From positions 1-62,397 of the IMG/VR virus record IMGVR_UViG_3300044640_001993: a stretch of DNA of 62,397 bases, one strand, 5' to 3'. Source of the DNA: a virus. This document shows, piece after piece, positions 1-6,486 of this stretch. Both the position numbers and the translations under genes were made by a program. The notes under the pieces are model-generated. The model was given only the letters and a program-made list of their open reading frames with translations, had not been told where the DNA came from and made no database searches. Position 1 is the stretch's first letter. Each line of letters opens with the position of its first letter.

Positions 1-71
1 CTATAGCTGGGTTGGTTAGAGCTAACCCGTGCTATAGCAGAAGAAGAGTTGGACGGTTGTTGGTCAGCCAT
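1..71 (-). CDS. Partial CDS, N-terminus of an early-region protein
   Basis: An open frame starts at an ATG at 71 and runs off the left edge; only 23 residues are visible (MADQQPSNSSS...), rich in Ser, Gln and Asn, so the family cannot be named. The start is supported by a strong Shine-Dalgarno (TAGGAGG) 8-15 bases upstream, in a leader resembling those of the next seven minus-strand genes. The leader sits just after the terminator-like hairpin of the preceding gene. It is the eighth member of the cassette row that continues to 4335. Confidence 0.55.
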   Translation of the reverse strand, partial: MADQQPSNSSSAIARVSSNQPSY

Positions 72-75
72 GTGG

Positions 76-91
76 TACCTCCTACGGTGTA
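76..91 (-). promoter_or_regulatory. Shine-Dalgarno hairpin leader
   Basis: On the minus strand ACC-GTAGGA-GGT can form a short stem with the Shine-Dalgarno in the loop and 3' arm, the same arrangement as in front of the other early genes, here with only three base pairs. Confidence 0.35.
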
Positions 92-105
92 TTGGCTGTT
101 GGTCA

Positions 106-143
106 TAAAAAGTGACCCACAACGAACAGTTCGTTGTGGGTCA
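106..143 (-). terminator. Intrinsic terminator-like hairpin
   Basis: A 16-bp perfect inverted repeat (GTGACCCACAACGAAC and its complement, 111-143) is followed on the minus strand by TTTTTA. It lies 14 bases after the stop of the 158-718 gene. The apex carries the palindrome ACGAACAGTTCGT, which recurs elsewhere in the window. Confidence 0.8.
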
Positions 144-157
144 CTAGGAGTTATAGC

Positions 158-718
158 TTATAGATTCTTGTAATACCTATTGTTAGGCTTTAAAAAGCTG
201 TCATGCTTTCTTAATACCTCTTCTAGCTCTTCTATTGGTTGACCTGTCCCCCAAGTCTTCCAGTAAGAAGCAATATAATCTCCAAACCTGTTTGGTTTTG
301 GGGATATTCTTACAGCAAAGCTCTTCCTCTTTTCACAGAAGTATTGATAGAGCTTATCTACCTTCAGGAGGTCAAGAATAGCTATATCTTCTCCTACGAC
401 ATCTACCTTCTTGGATATAAGGAAGGCGTGAGCTCCACCAGAGGGGGTCTTGTACCCTACCCAGAATTGGTCAGGATGTGCAGCCACCCATCTTTTCATA
501 ATTTCATCTACCTCTTGGATAGAGGCAACGGTGTGGTGGTCATCTACCACACCGTTATGTGCAACATCCCAGTCGCACATTAACAAGTGCTTCATGTTCA
601 TAAAGCGTACTCCTTTCTCAATTCTGAAGCTTACGTCAGCTTCAAACGAGAAATTCAACTCTTCCAAGTTCAAGGACTTGGAAAAAGAAGAAGCAGCAAC
701 AGAAAAGTGATTAGCCAT
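158..718 (-). CDS. Hypothetical protein with archaeo-eukaryotic primase-like motifs
   Basis: This 186-residue protein has three motifs in the order and spacing expected of archaeo-eukaryotic primase/PrimPol catalytic cores: an acidic pair in CDWDV (residues 48-52), a small-residue/His motif SGGAH (93-97), and RISPK (137-141). That would make it a small primase or nucleotidyltransferase acting in DNA replication or repair, but the match is by eye only and the protein is shorter than most such enzymes. The ATG is preceded by AAGGAGA in the loop of a 4-bp hairpin. It has its own downstream terminator hairpin and follows the terminator of the gene upstream. Alternative: an unrelated phage protein with chance motifs. 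Confidence 0.5.
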   Translation of the reverse strand: MANHFSVAASSFSKSLNLEELNFSFEADVSFRIEKGVRFMNMKHLLMCDWDVAHNGVVDDHHTVASIQEVDEIMKRWVAAHPDQFWVGYKTPSGGAHAFLISKKVDVVGEDIAILDLLKVDKLYQYFCEKRKSFAVRISPKPNRFGDYIASYWKTWGTGQPIEELEEVLRKHDSFLKPNNRYYKNL

Positions 719-724
719 GATAAA

Positions 725-738
725 GTCTCCTTAAAGAC
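725..738 (-). promoter_or_regulatory. Shine-Dalgarno hairpin leader, GTCT-TTAAGG-AGAC
   Basis: A four-base-pair stem (GTCT/AGAC) encloses the hexaloop TTAAGG; the Shine-Dalgarno AAGGAG spans the loop and 3' arm. The ATG follows six bases later. Its arms differ from those of neighbouring leaders but remain complementary. Confidence 0.5.
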
Positions 739-752
739 AAAACGTTCACAAA

Positions 753-780
753 GAAAAACCCCACTCAATTGAGTGGGGTT
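753..780 (-). terminator. Intrinsic terminator-like hairpin
   Basis: AACCCCACTCAATTGAGTGGGGTT is a fully self-complementary GC-rich hairpin followed by TTTTTC on the minus strand. It lies between the stop of the 804-1559 gene and the leader of the next gene, with only about 15 bases left before the Shine-Dalgarno hairpin. Confidence 0.75.
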
Positions 781-803
781 AGTTAGGTAGCTTATAGACC
801 AAA

Positions 804-1559
804 CTACCAATTGTATTTTTCTATCTTGTAATCATCTGCTCTCAAGGCTGGAGGCATGAACACCCCTTTACCATTGGCGTTCAGACAGACCAATCTGCCA
901 TTAACTATGATTAAACACTCTGGACAATCCCAATGCCTCCGTGGGTCAATGCCAGGAAGCAGGGCACTAATTCTGGGATGGAGTTTGAATCCTTCTCCTT
1001 TCTTCTCAAAGTGAACCTCTGCATATTGCAGAGAGCTTTTAATTTGCATTAGTCGCCAGCCGCCTTGCCATTTAATAGCAATATCGCTGGCTAATCCTAC
1101 GTCCATTACAGACTTAGGAGTGGCCATAATAGGGTCGTAACCCAACTGCTTGAGCATAGTAAAGACTTTGTGCACAGTCATTACTCCAAAGAGTAATAGC
1201 CTTCTGGAGTGAGTAAACTCTCCCAGTGGGTACTCCACTGAGTTAACGAGATTCATTGTCTGGTTATCCACAACTAAAAGTTGTGCGGGTGTGGGCTTTA
1301 AATCTTCTTTCTTGATTGGTTTAGGTACTATCACTGGTTTAGAGACAGTAGTTGCCACCGCTCCACCAGTAACTTCTATACCTATAAATCTTGCAGCGTC
1401 GGAGGGACGCATACTAAACTCACGCAAAAGCTGACTTGCAGTGAGCTTACAGTAGCCAGACCCACAAGGGCACTTCCAGCTTTTTGCAAGTCTATCGGTT
1501 TTTCCGTATACTTTATCTGCGTAGCTTAATGCGTGGGCACAGATTGTTTTAGTAGCCAT
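804..1559 (-). CDS. Putative PD-(D/E)XK-like nuclease with Cys-rich N-terminus
   Basis: This 251-residue protein is not recognised with certainty. An N-terminal CPCGSGYC cluster (residues 30-37) may bind a metal. The middle has an Asp (ASDIAIKW, about residue 159) followed 13-15 residues later by QIKSS (172-176), a spacing and pattern like the catalytic D...(E/Q)xK of PD-(D/E)XK nucleases, including the QxK variant known from cyanobacterial homing nucleases. I chose the ATG at 1559 because AAGGAG lies 10 bases upstream; an in-frame TTG at 1583 would translate the leader itself. The 400 bases upstream hold a structured non-coding segment, which could be a substrate, host or regulator, but nothing proves a link. 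Confidence 0.5.
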   Translation of the reverse strand: MATKTICAHALSYADKVYGKTDRLAKSWKCPCGSGYCKLTASQLLREFSMRPSDAARFIGIEVTGGAVATTVSKPVIVPKPIKKEDLKPTPAQLLVVDNQTMNLVNSVEYPLGEFTHSRRLLLFGVMTVHKVFTMLKQLGYDPIMATPKSVMDVGLASDIAIKWQGGWRLMQIKSSLQYAEVHFEKKGEGFKLHPRISALLPGIDPRRHWDCPECLIIVNGRLVCLNANGKGVFMPPALRADDYKIEKYNW

Positions 1560-1567
1560 TTGTCGAA

Positions 1568-1581
1568 GTCTCCTTAAAGAC
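1568..1581 (-). promoter_or_regulatory. Shine-Dalgarno hairpin leader, GTCT-TTAAGG-AGAC
   Basis: The arms and loop are identical to the leader at 725-738, and the following spacer differs. The Shine-Dalgarno decides the start at 1559. Confidence 0.5.
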
Positions 1582-1620
1582 AAAAAAGTTTCTATAAAAA
1601 TATCCCTCTACGAACAAATC

Positions 1621-1930
1621 GTGAGGATTGAATTTGGGAAGCGGCTGTACCCTTGCGGCTGTACGTATCCGGGGTTCAGCGACGAGCGCGAACACCCACT
1701 TTTTGAGTAAGCCCAGGCAGAACCTAGAACCTTATTAGGGCACTGCTTACTCCAACGGGCTATTTAACTGCGGCTGTACCGCAGCAGGCATCCCTACCCT
1801 GGACAAGTAGTTGAGCATTATGCCTGCAATACTAGAGCCCCTGACACGCAGGGCAACCTCAAGTCGCCTAAGCAACGAGAAGTCAGCGCACAGCTATCCC
1901 GTGATAGCCGCGTACTCTAGTAAAGCAGGA
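1621..1930. ncRNA. Candidate structured non-coding RNA, strand unknown
   Basis: No convincing reading frame crosses this stretch, which is more GC-rich than its surroundings. It contains several perfect stems: GAGTAAGC (1705-1712) with GCTTACTC (1745-1752); GCAGGCAT (1784-1791) with its complement (1820-1827); CTGCGG/CCGCAG (1768-1773/1779-1784); GCTATC with tetraloop CCGT (1893-1908); GGGGTTC/GAACACCC (1671-1697); and TACTAGAG (1830-1837) with CTCTAGTA (1915-1922), which would close a multibranched junction. The decamer GCGGCTGTAC occurs three times (1641, 1655, 1770). I see no tRNA-like T-arm, no RNase P core and no group I intron P7 pair, so I cannot name the class. It occupies a cassette slot between a terminator hairpin and the leader of the nuclease-like gene. 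Confidence 0.55.
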
Positions 1931-1950
1931 CATAAAGCCACTACCTACAG

Positions 1951-1975
1951 AAAAAACCCCTCGTAATGAGGGGTT
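1951..1975 (-). terminator. Intrinsic terminator-like hairpin
   Basis: AACCCCTC and GAGGGGTT flank a five-base loop, followed by TTTTTTC on the minus strand, directly downstream of the 1989-2534 gene. Confidence 0.75.
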
Positions 1976-1988
1976 AAATTAAACTAGA

Positions 1989-2534
<546 letters not shown>

Positions 2535-2541
2535 GACATAA

Positions 2542-2555
2542 AGCCCCTCACGGCT
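2542..2555 (-). promoter_or_regulatory. Shine-Dalgarno hairpin leader, AGCC-GTGAGG-GGCT
   Basis: Both arms and the loop differ from those of the other leaders, yet the four-base-pair stem is preserved (AGCC/GGCT). It provides the best compensatory change in the set. Confidence 0.5.
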
Positions 2556-2564
2556 ATAAATAAA

Positions 2565-2597
2565 CAAAAAATCCCCTTAGCGTCTGCTAAGGGGATT
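2565..2597 (-). terminator. Intrinsic terminator-like hairpin
   Basis: An 11-bp stem AATCCCCTTAG/CTAAGGGGATT with a six-base loop is followed by TTTTTTG on the minus strand. It starts three bases before the stop of the 2600-2875 gene. Confidence 0.75.
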
Positions 2598-2599
2598 AA

Positions 2600-2875
2600 T
2601 TATTTGCTGATATTTTGTGAAGCCCACGAGTTTGTAAGCTTCTGTATACCTCCTATAAGGTATACAACACCAGCTAATTCGCTAGAATGTGGGTTTTCCT
2701 CAACCCAGCGGTGAAGCTTTGTTAGTGCTTCACGTATATGACTAAAACGAGTAGTGCAAGAAAAGAGTAATTCTTCTTCTTGCATAGATAAGGTGTTATC
2801 CCAATCTATGTCAACCCATTTACTAGCTTGTTTTAGCAAGCTAGAAGCCTGTATCATAAATCTTCTATTGTTCAT
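2600..2875 (-). CDS. Small helical hypothetical protein, early paralog A
   Basis: A 91-residue, probably all-helical protein of unknown family. Its second half (ELLFSC...HIREALTKLHRWVEENPHSSELAGVVYLIGGIQKL) follows the same residue pattern as the 3631-3930 protein (ELLQL...LVDLQHWLV...SQEVFELIDSVQHL), so the two look like diverged paralogs. The ATG at 2875 is preceded by TAAGGAGG, part of the longest leader hairpin in the set (6 bp). Role unknown; position suggests early host takeover or regulation. Confidence 0.65.
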   Translation of the reverse strand: MNNRRFMIQASSLLKQASKWVDIDWDNTLSMQEEELLFSCTTRFSHIREALTKLHRWVEENPHSSELAGVVYLIGGIQKLTNSWASQNISK

Positions 2876-2876
2876 A

Positions 2877-2894
2877 AAACCTCCTTACAGGTTT
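2877..2894 (-). promoter_or_regulatory. Shine-Dalgarno hairpin leader, AAACCT-GTAAGG-AGGTTT
   Basis: A six-base-pair stem with hexaloop GTAAGG, the strongest of the early leaders. The ATG begins one or two bases beyond the stem. Confidence 0.55.
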
Positions 2895-2904
2895 AATAAA
2901 ATCA

Positions 2905-2931
2905 GAAAAAACCCCACTCAGTTGAGTGGGG
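2905..2931 (-). terminator. Intrinsic terminator-like hairpin
   Basis: CCCCACTCA and TGAGTGGGG flank two bases and are followed by TTTTTTC on the minus strand, downstream of the 2943-3566 gene. Confidence 0.75.
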
Positions 2932-2942
2932 AATTTAGTTAT

Positions 2943-3566
2943 CTATGGTTGTTGGTTTTGGGAAACATTAAACAGAGAAGGCAAGTTACCTGTTACTACA
3001 GGAGGAGTAGTTGGTGCTGGTGCTGGTTGAACTAAAAGAGTACCGCAAGCATCACAGTGGGTGTTAGCTTCATGATTAGGCGTGTTGCAGGCTGGGCACA
3101 CAATGAAGTTAGAAGATGCAGAAGTATTCCGAACTCTTGGAGCTGTGGGAATATAGCGAGGTACTGGTGCACCACCTAGCTTTGCCATCTTTTTATCCAT
3201 ACGCTCTTGCTTGAGCTTCCGTGCCATATCCAGAGCTGAGAGAGCCGCTGACTCTCTATGTTCTCTAGCTTGCTGAATGGAGTCCTCAATAATCTCCAGT
3301 CTGTCTTCACAGGAGCTCAAAGCTCTATAAGTTGTGACTAAGGCTTGTTCAGCTTGTCTCATCCTTATAGCACCCTCAGTTTCTTCTTTCAGTACAGCCA
3401 GGCGGGCTTTCTCTATGACTTTTTTCTCAGCTAGTTCACACTTACTACTTTCTAACTCCGTTAGAACCTCTGCCTCTTGAGCAGAAATAACGGGAGCGGG
3501 AGCGGAAGCAGTAGGAGCAGCAGCAGGAGAAGAGAACAAAGAAGCAAACTTTTTGAAAATAGACAT
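2943..3566 (-). CDS. Coiled-coil protein with C-terminal zinc ribbon
   Basis: This 207-residue protein starts MSIFKKFASLF (amphipathic), continues with an Ala-Pro linker, a long charged coiled coil (about residues 30-125), and a zinc-ribbon-like CPACN...HCDACG (about residues 160-180) before a Pro-rich tail. The ribbon is typical of protein- or nucleic-acid-binding adaptors, but the partner is unknown. The start at 3566 is set by AAGGAG 12 bases upstream; an upstream in-frame start would read through the leader hairpin. Architecture resembles the 1989-2534 protein, which lacks the ribbon. Confidence 0.7.
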   Translation of the reverse strand: MSIFKKFASLFSSPAAAPTASAPAPVISAQEAEVLTELESSKCELAEKKVIEKARLAVLKEETEGAIRMRQAEQALVTTYRALSSCEDRLEIIEDSIQQAREHRESAALSALDMARKLKQERMDKKMAKLGGAPVPRYIPTAPRVRNTSASSNFIVCPACNTPNHEANTHCDACGTLLVQPAPAPTTPPVVTGNLPSLFNVSQNQQP

Positions 3567-3573
3567 AATAAAA

Positions 3574-3587
3574 GGCTCCTTACAGCC
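3574..3587 (-). promoter_or_regulatory. Shine-Dalgarno hairpin leader, GGCT-GTAAGG-AGCC
   Basis: A four-base-pair stem with the loop GTAAGG. The arms differ from those of the other leaders and pair perfectly. Confidence 0.5.
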
Positions 3588-3600
3588 AATAAATAAACAG

Positions 3601-3624
3601 AAAAATCCCCTCATAATGAGGGGA
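3601..3624 (-). terminator. Intrinsic terminator-like hairpin
   Basis: TCCCCTC/GAGGGGA with a five-base loop and a TTTTT tail on the minus strand, downstream of the 3631-3930 gene. Confidence 0.7.
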
Positions 3625-3630
3625 ATCTAA

Positions 3631-3930
3631 CTAAAAGCGTTTGATTCTATAGCACTCAGCTAGATGCTGAACACTATCAATTAACTCAAAGACTTCCTGA
3701 CTTTCATCTTTTGCGTAGACCAACACCAACCAGTGCTGTAGGTCTACTAGCCTATCTCTGTAGGCTATAGTTAGCTGTAGCAACTCAGAGTCAGAACACT
3801 CAGAGAGATTGGTGACTAAGGAAAGATTAGGAAAGCCCAATCCTTCTGCTTCTACAAGCAGGCTATTAGACCTGCTTATGAACTTCTTCAAGAACCCCAC
3901 TGGGTTAGATTCAAATGATTTACGTGACAT
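3631..3930 (-). CDS. Small helical hypothetical protein, early paralog B
   Basis: A 99-residue predicted helical protein without a recognised family. It shares the C-terminal residue pattern of the 2600-2875 protein (Leu-rich helix, HW or QHW, then acidic helix and IQ/VQ-L), pointing to an old duplication inside this operon. The ATG at 3930 is preceded by TAAGGAG. Here the leader stem is weak (two pairs, then a mismatch), and an alternative TACAG/TGTA pairing exists. Confidence 0.65.
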   Translation of the reverse strand: MSRKSFESNPVGFLKKFISRSNSLLVEAEGLGFPNLSLVTNLSECSDSELLQLTIAYRDRLVDLQHWLVLVYAKDESQEVFELIDSVQHLAECYRIKRF

Positions 3931-3963
3931 AATACAAGCTCCTTACAGGCTGTATAAAAACAG

Positions 3964-3993
3964 AAAAATCCCCACTCAACTGAGTGGGGATTT
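3964..3993 (-). terminator. Intrinsic terminator-like hairpin
   Basis: AAATCCCCACTCA and TGAGTGGGGATTT form a long stem over a two-base centre and are followed by T-rich sequence on the minus strand. It overlaps the last bases before the stop of the 3997-4335 gene. Confidence 0.75.
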
Positions 3994-3996
3994 TCT

Positions 3997-4335
3997 CTAG
4001 TTAAAGAGCAGCTCTACAGGGAGCTGTAATCGCTCCTTCCAGGAGAGCTGCTGGTCAGCTCTCCTGTATTTTAACTCTTCACCATAAATGCTCTTCCAGC
4101 CGTCTGGAAGAGCATTTATGTAAGCGAGTTTGTATTCTTCCAACACTTCCTCAAAGGGAAGTGAGGTCGCCTTAGCGACCGTTTCTTCAATTATTTCAAT
4201 GGTGATTCGCTCACCATTTTCTATGGAGAGTTGCGCCTCTCCATTATCTCTACCGGCGTTTTCAAGACGAGCTGCTAAATCAAGCGCATCTTCTAACTCT
4301 TGCCAGGAGTCAAATTCATCCTTATACAATGTCAT
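3997..4335 (-). CDS. Acidic hypothetical protein, first early gene
   Basis: A 112-residue acidic protein with two likely helices rich in Glu and Leu; no family recognised. It is the promoter-proximal gene of the minus-strand row, transcribed away from the repeat-bearing control region at 4400-4760. The start at 4335 is supported by GTAAGGAGG 10 bases upstream. The leader stem is imperfect (CT/AG plus a wobble pair). Confidence 0.65.
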   Translation of the reverse strand: MTLYKDEFDSWQELEDALDLAARLENAGRDNGEAQLSIENGERITIEIIEETVAKATSLPFEEVLEEYKLAYINALPDGWKSIYGEELKYRRADQQLSWKERLQLPVELLFN

Positions 4336-4366
4336 TATTAAAGCCTCCTTACAGATGTATATTTAC

Positions 4367-4401
4367 AAAAAATCCCTCAACGAACAGTTCGTTGAGGGAT
4401 T
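4367..4401 (-). terminator. Terminator-like hairpin upstream of the first early gene
   Basis: AATCCCTCAACGAAC (4371-4385) and its full complement (4387-4401) form a long hairpin with T-rich sequence (TTTTTTG) after it on the minus strand. It lies before the first early gene, so it either ends a transcript arising in the control region or is a leader attenuator. The apex again carries ACGAACAGTTCGT. Confidence 0.65.
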
Positions 4402-4472
4402 GATCTCCTACACAAAACAAGCCAGGAATTGTTCGTTTTCAGAACCCCGGCTTACCCTGTGACAGCATATTC

Positions 4473-4592
4473 CATCCACCTCTACCCGCTATCAATTTTT
4501 CCCCCAGCTCCGCTATCAATTTTTCCTCCAGCTCCGCCATCAAGCAGTTAACATATTGCTCTACCTGCTATCAATTTTTCCTCCAGCTTCGC
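4473..4592. repeat. Direct repeats in the divergent control region
   Basis: The 466-base gap between the early (minus) and late (plus) genes contains near-identical copies of GCTATCAATTTTTCCYCCAG beginning at about 4489, 4512 and 4567, with a shorter related copy near 4728-4750, and two copies of CATCCACCTCTA (4473, 4608). The rest is a long pyrimidine/T-rich tract (4640-4700). Irregular spacing rules out a CRISPR array. The position suggests operators, a replication origin with iterons, or promoter elements; which one cannot be read from sequence. Confidence 0.65.
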
Positions 4593-4801
4593 AAACTGTA
4601 CAGCTTACATCCACCTCTATCAGCTACTAAGCTGCCGACTATCTTCTTTTATTTCTTTTTATATTTTTCTTTATTTCTTTTTTCTTATTTTTTAATTACT
4701 TAATCGCACTTCTAAAAAATCCGCGCATATATTTTCCCCCAGCTTCGCAAAACTCTATTACTCTTACAGTGTTATCCTTAAAGAGTATTAACTATTTCAT
4801 C

Positions 4802-5644
4802 ATGCAATACGCTCCTATTACACCTATTTCTACACCTACTCTGAGAGATTCATTTCTTGGAGCTAGAACAGTACAGGCTTCGATTTCTCAGTTATCTTTT
4901 CTTGAAGAGCAAGAGTTAGTTGTTGCGAGTAACTTAGCTGCGCCGGACTCTACTCTAATAACTTATAGACGTACTCACAACTTTTACCGATTAGCGGAAC
5001 CGCCGTTAAAGCTACGGCATAATGGGGCTACAGTTGACCAAGAGTTATTTGTATATAATTTCTCCTTTGTACAAGATAGCCCTGCGCCGAAGGCTCCACA
5101 GGTGTTATATCCACCTGCTGACCCTTTTACTTATGATTGGGGTGGGGAGTCTTACTATCAAAGAGACACTACCGTTTATATCTTTCCTAGTTTACCTGTA
5201 CCTACTAGAAGTAATTTGGTATGGGATGGTAGATACTCTATTTGTATTAATGCCGCGGGAGCGGCTGTGGATAGTTCTTCAAAGATACCAAAACTGCAAG
5301 GACTGGCGCGAACGGCTATAGAGAATCCAGGAATGCCGAAGTTTAGTGTATGGCTATCTAATCTTGGACAAACTAGAAAACCAGAGAACTTCTCAGCCGA
5401 TTTAAACATAAATGAGTATAATGTTTATCTGCAAAGATTCTTAGATGAACATTATAACGCTTTGAGCGTTCCTCCAGTCCCTATTGCTTTTACAGACTTA
5501 GACGTTATCCGTAACGGGGTGACTGCACCAACAAATGATGTTGAAGCCACGCCAATTACAACTACAATATTAGCCGCACTGCTTGAAGGAGATTACTTTG
5601 TTAAGTGGGTGGCGTATAGTTCAACAGCTTTAGGGGGTTCTTGA
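4802..5644 (+). CDS. Hypothetical, probably virion-associated protein
   Basis: A 280-residue protein with many beta-prone stretches and few charged runs, as in many phage structural proteins; no family recognised. The start ATG at 4802 is chosen over an upstream in-frame GTG at 4769, and neither has a clear Shine-Dalgarno. It overlaps the following PAAR gene by one base (TGATG), so both are probably translated together and it may act in the spike or baseplate. Confidence 0.65.
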   Translation: MQYAPITPISTPTLRDSFLGARTVQASISQLSFLEEQELVVASNLAAPDSTLITYRRTHNFYRLAEPPLKLRHNGATVDQELFVYNFSFVQDSPAPKAPQVLYPPADPFTYDWGGESYYQRDTTVYIFPSLPVPTRSNLVWDGRYSICINAAGAAVDSSSKIPKLQGLARTAIENPGMPKFSVWLSNLGQTRKPENFSADLNINEYNVYLQRFLDEHYNALSVPPVPIAFTDLDVIRNGVTAPTNDVEATPITTTILAALLEGDYFVKWVAYSSTALGGS

Positions 5645-5946
5645 TGCAGCAAGCTTTATTAGGAGACCGCATTACTTGTCCTAATACTCCAATATGTCCT
5701 CATCCTAAACGTGGACCATACACTATCATTGGAGTTATCAAAAGCTGTAAAGTGAGTACAGTTTTAGTTAGTGGTAGACCACCAGCTACTGTAGGAGACT
5801 TAGCTTTCTGCGGCGGACCATCCTTTCTAACTACAGGGTGTCTAACGGTATTAATTCAAAATATGCCCGCACACCGGGTAGGCGATCGTAATCATTGTAC
5901 AGGTCACACCTTGGGATCAGGCGCACCAACAGTATTAGTAGGTTAA
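5644..5946 (+). CDS. PAAR-domain spike tip protein
   Basis: This 100-residue protein matches the PAAR-repeat family: repeated short beta segments with Cys/His residues and the typical ending NMPAHRVGDRNHC...G.GAPTVLVG. PAAR proteins form the sharp, metal-stabilised cone at the tip of contractile spikes (phage, type VI secretion) and pierce the target envelope. It should cap a trimeric spike encoded elsewhere in the window (43701-45485 or 47223-48830). The ATG overlaps the preceding stop. That it sits far from the other baseplate genes, at the start of the plus-strand block, is unusual. Confidence 0.88.
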   Translation: MQQALLGDRITCPNTPICPHPKRGPYTIIGVIKSCKVSTVLVSGRPPATVGDLAFCGGPSFLTTGCLTVLIQNMPAHRVGDRNHCTGHTLGSGAPTVLVG

Positions 5947-5948
5947 AC

Positions 5949-6305
5949 ATGAACTTCTTAAAGAATTTTTATTACTTGTATAAGCTCTTATGTAATGTGA
6001 AAGTTACCACAGGAGTTGATGACCCAGTTAGGCTCACCTGCGGCTGTATTACTTTAGAAGTCTGGGATAGAGAAGTAAATCTAAAAGTAAATGGGTTGAT
6101 GCAGGTTGATCCCATGTTTATGTCTGTTTGTCAGCACTTCTACGATCAAACAAAGAAAGGAAGTCAAGAGGAAGCTATTATGTTGTTATACCGAGATATA
6201 GCTAATATGACCAATGAGCAGGAAAGAGAGTCGGCGTACAGAGCAATTAACGATAAAGCTGACCCCAGATACAGCGAAGCAGTTGAGGCAATTAGCCAAG
6301 CATAA
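5949..6305 (+). CDS. Small hypothetical protein
   Basis: A 118-residue protein starting MNFLKNFYYLYKLLCNVKV, three bases after the PAAR stop. An internal segment with DPVRLTCGCITLEVWD looks beta-rich, and the C-terminus is helical and charged. No family recognised. The last 92 bases overlap the next gene in another frame. Confidence 0.55.
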   Translation: MNFLKNFYYLYKLLCNVKVTTGVDDPVRLTCGCITLEVWDREVNLKVNGLMQVDPMFMSVCQHFYDQTKKGSQEEAIMLLYRDIANMTNEQERESAYRAINDKADPRYSEAVEAISQA

Positions 6306-6486
6306 GGGATTAACACAGAGCGAGTTGTTAGAGTTACTGTTTGACTTCTACAACCTCAAAAACCTAGACTTGCTGCTGGCTAACATAAAGACCTTACTCA
6401 ACGGAGGGTTAACAGCTATAAATAAAGCACAGTTGTCTGTGCTTTATAGTTACTTAACTGAAGTATCAGAGCGGATTAGTCTGTAG
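6214..6486 (+). CDS. Ribbon-helix-helix (CopG/MetJ-like) DNA-binding protein
   Basis: This 90-residue protein begins MSRKESRRTEQLTIKLTPDTAKQ, a classical ribbon strand (alternating residues), followed by two helices around KHKGLTQSELLELLFDFY, as in ribbon-helix-helix repressors. It probably binds operator DNA as a dimer and may regulate phage genes; the repeats at 4473-4592 are a possible target (inference). The start at 6214 lies inside the preceding gene, an out-of-frame overlap of 92 bases, and its end overlaps the convergent minus-strand gene by 11 bases. Confidence 0.75.
   Translation: MSRKESRRTEQLTIKLTPDTAKQLRQLAKHKGLTQSELLELLFDFYNLKNLDLLLANIKTLLNGGLTAINKAQLSVLYSYLTEVSERISL

Noticed and set aside
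1560-1583. TTG start eight codons upstream of the nuclease-like gene
   Set aside because: Those codons read through the Shine-Dalgarno hairpin itself; the ATG at 1559 has the correct spacing.
1621-1930. tmRNA, RNase P RNA or group I intron
   Set aside because: No T-arm/acceptor pair, no RNase P core sequence, and the single GTTCAGCGACGA resembling an intron R element has no complementary S partner.
4473-4592. CRISPR array
   Set aside because: Only three full repeats, spacing is irregular (0-30 bases), and no spacers of uniform size exist. No cas gene is present.
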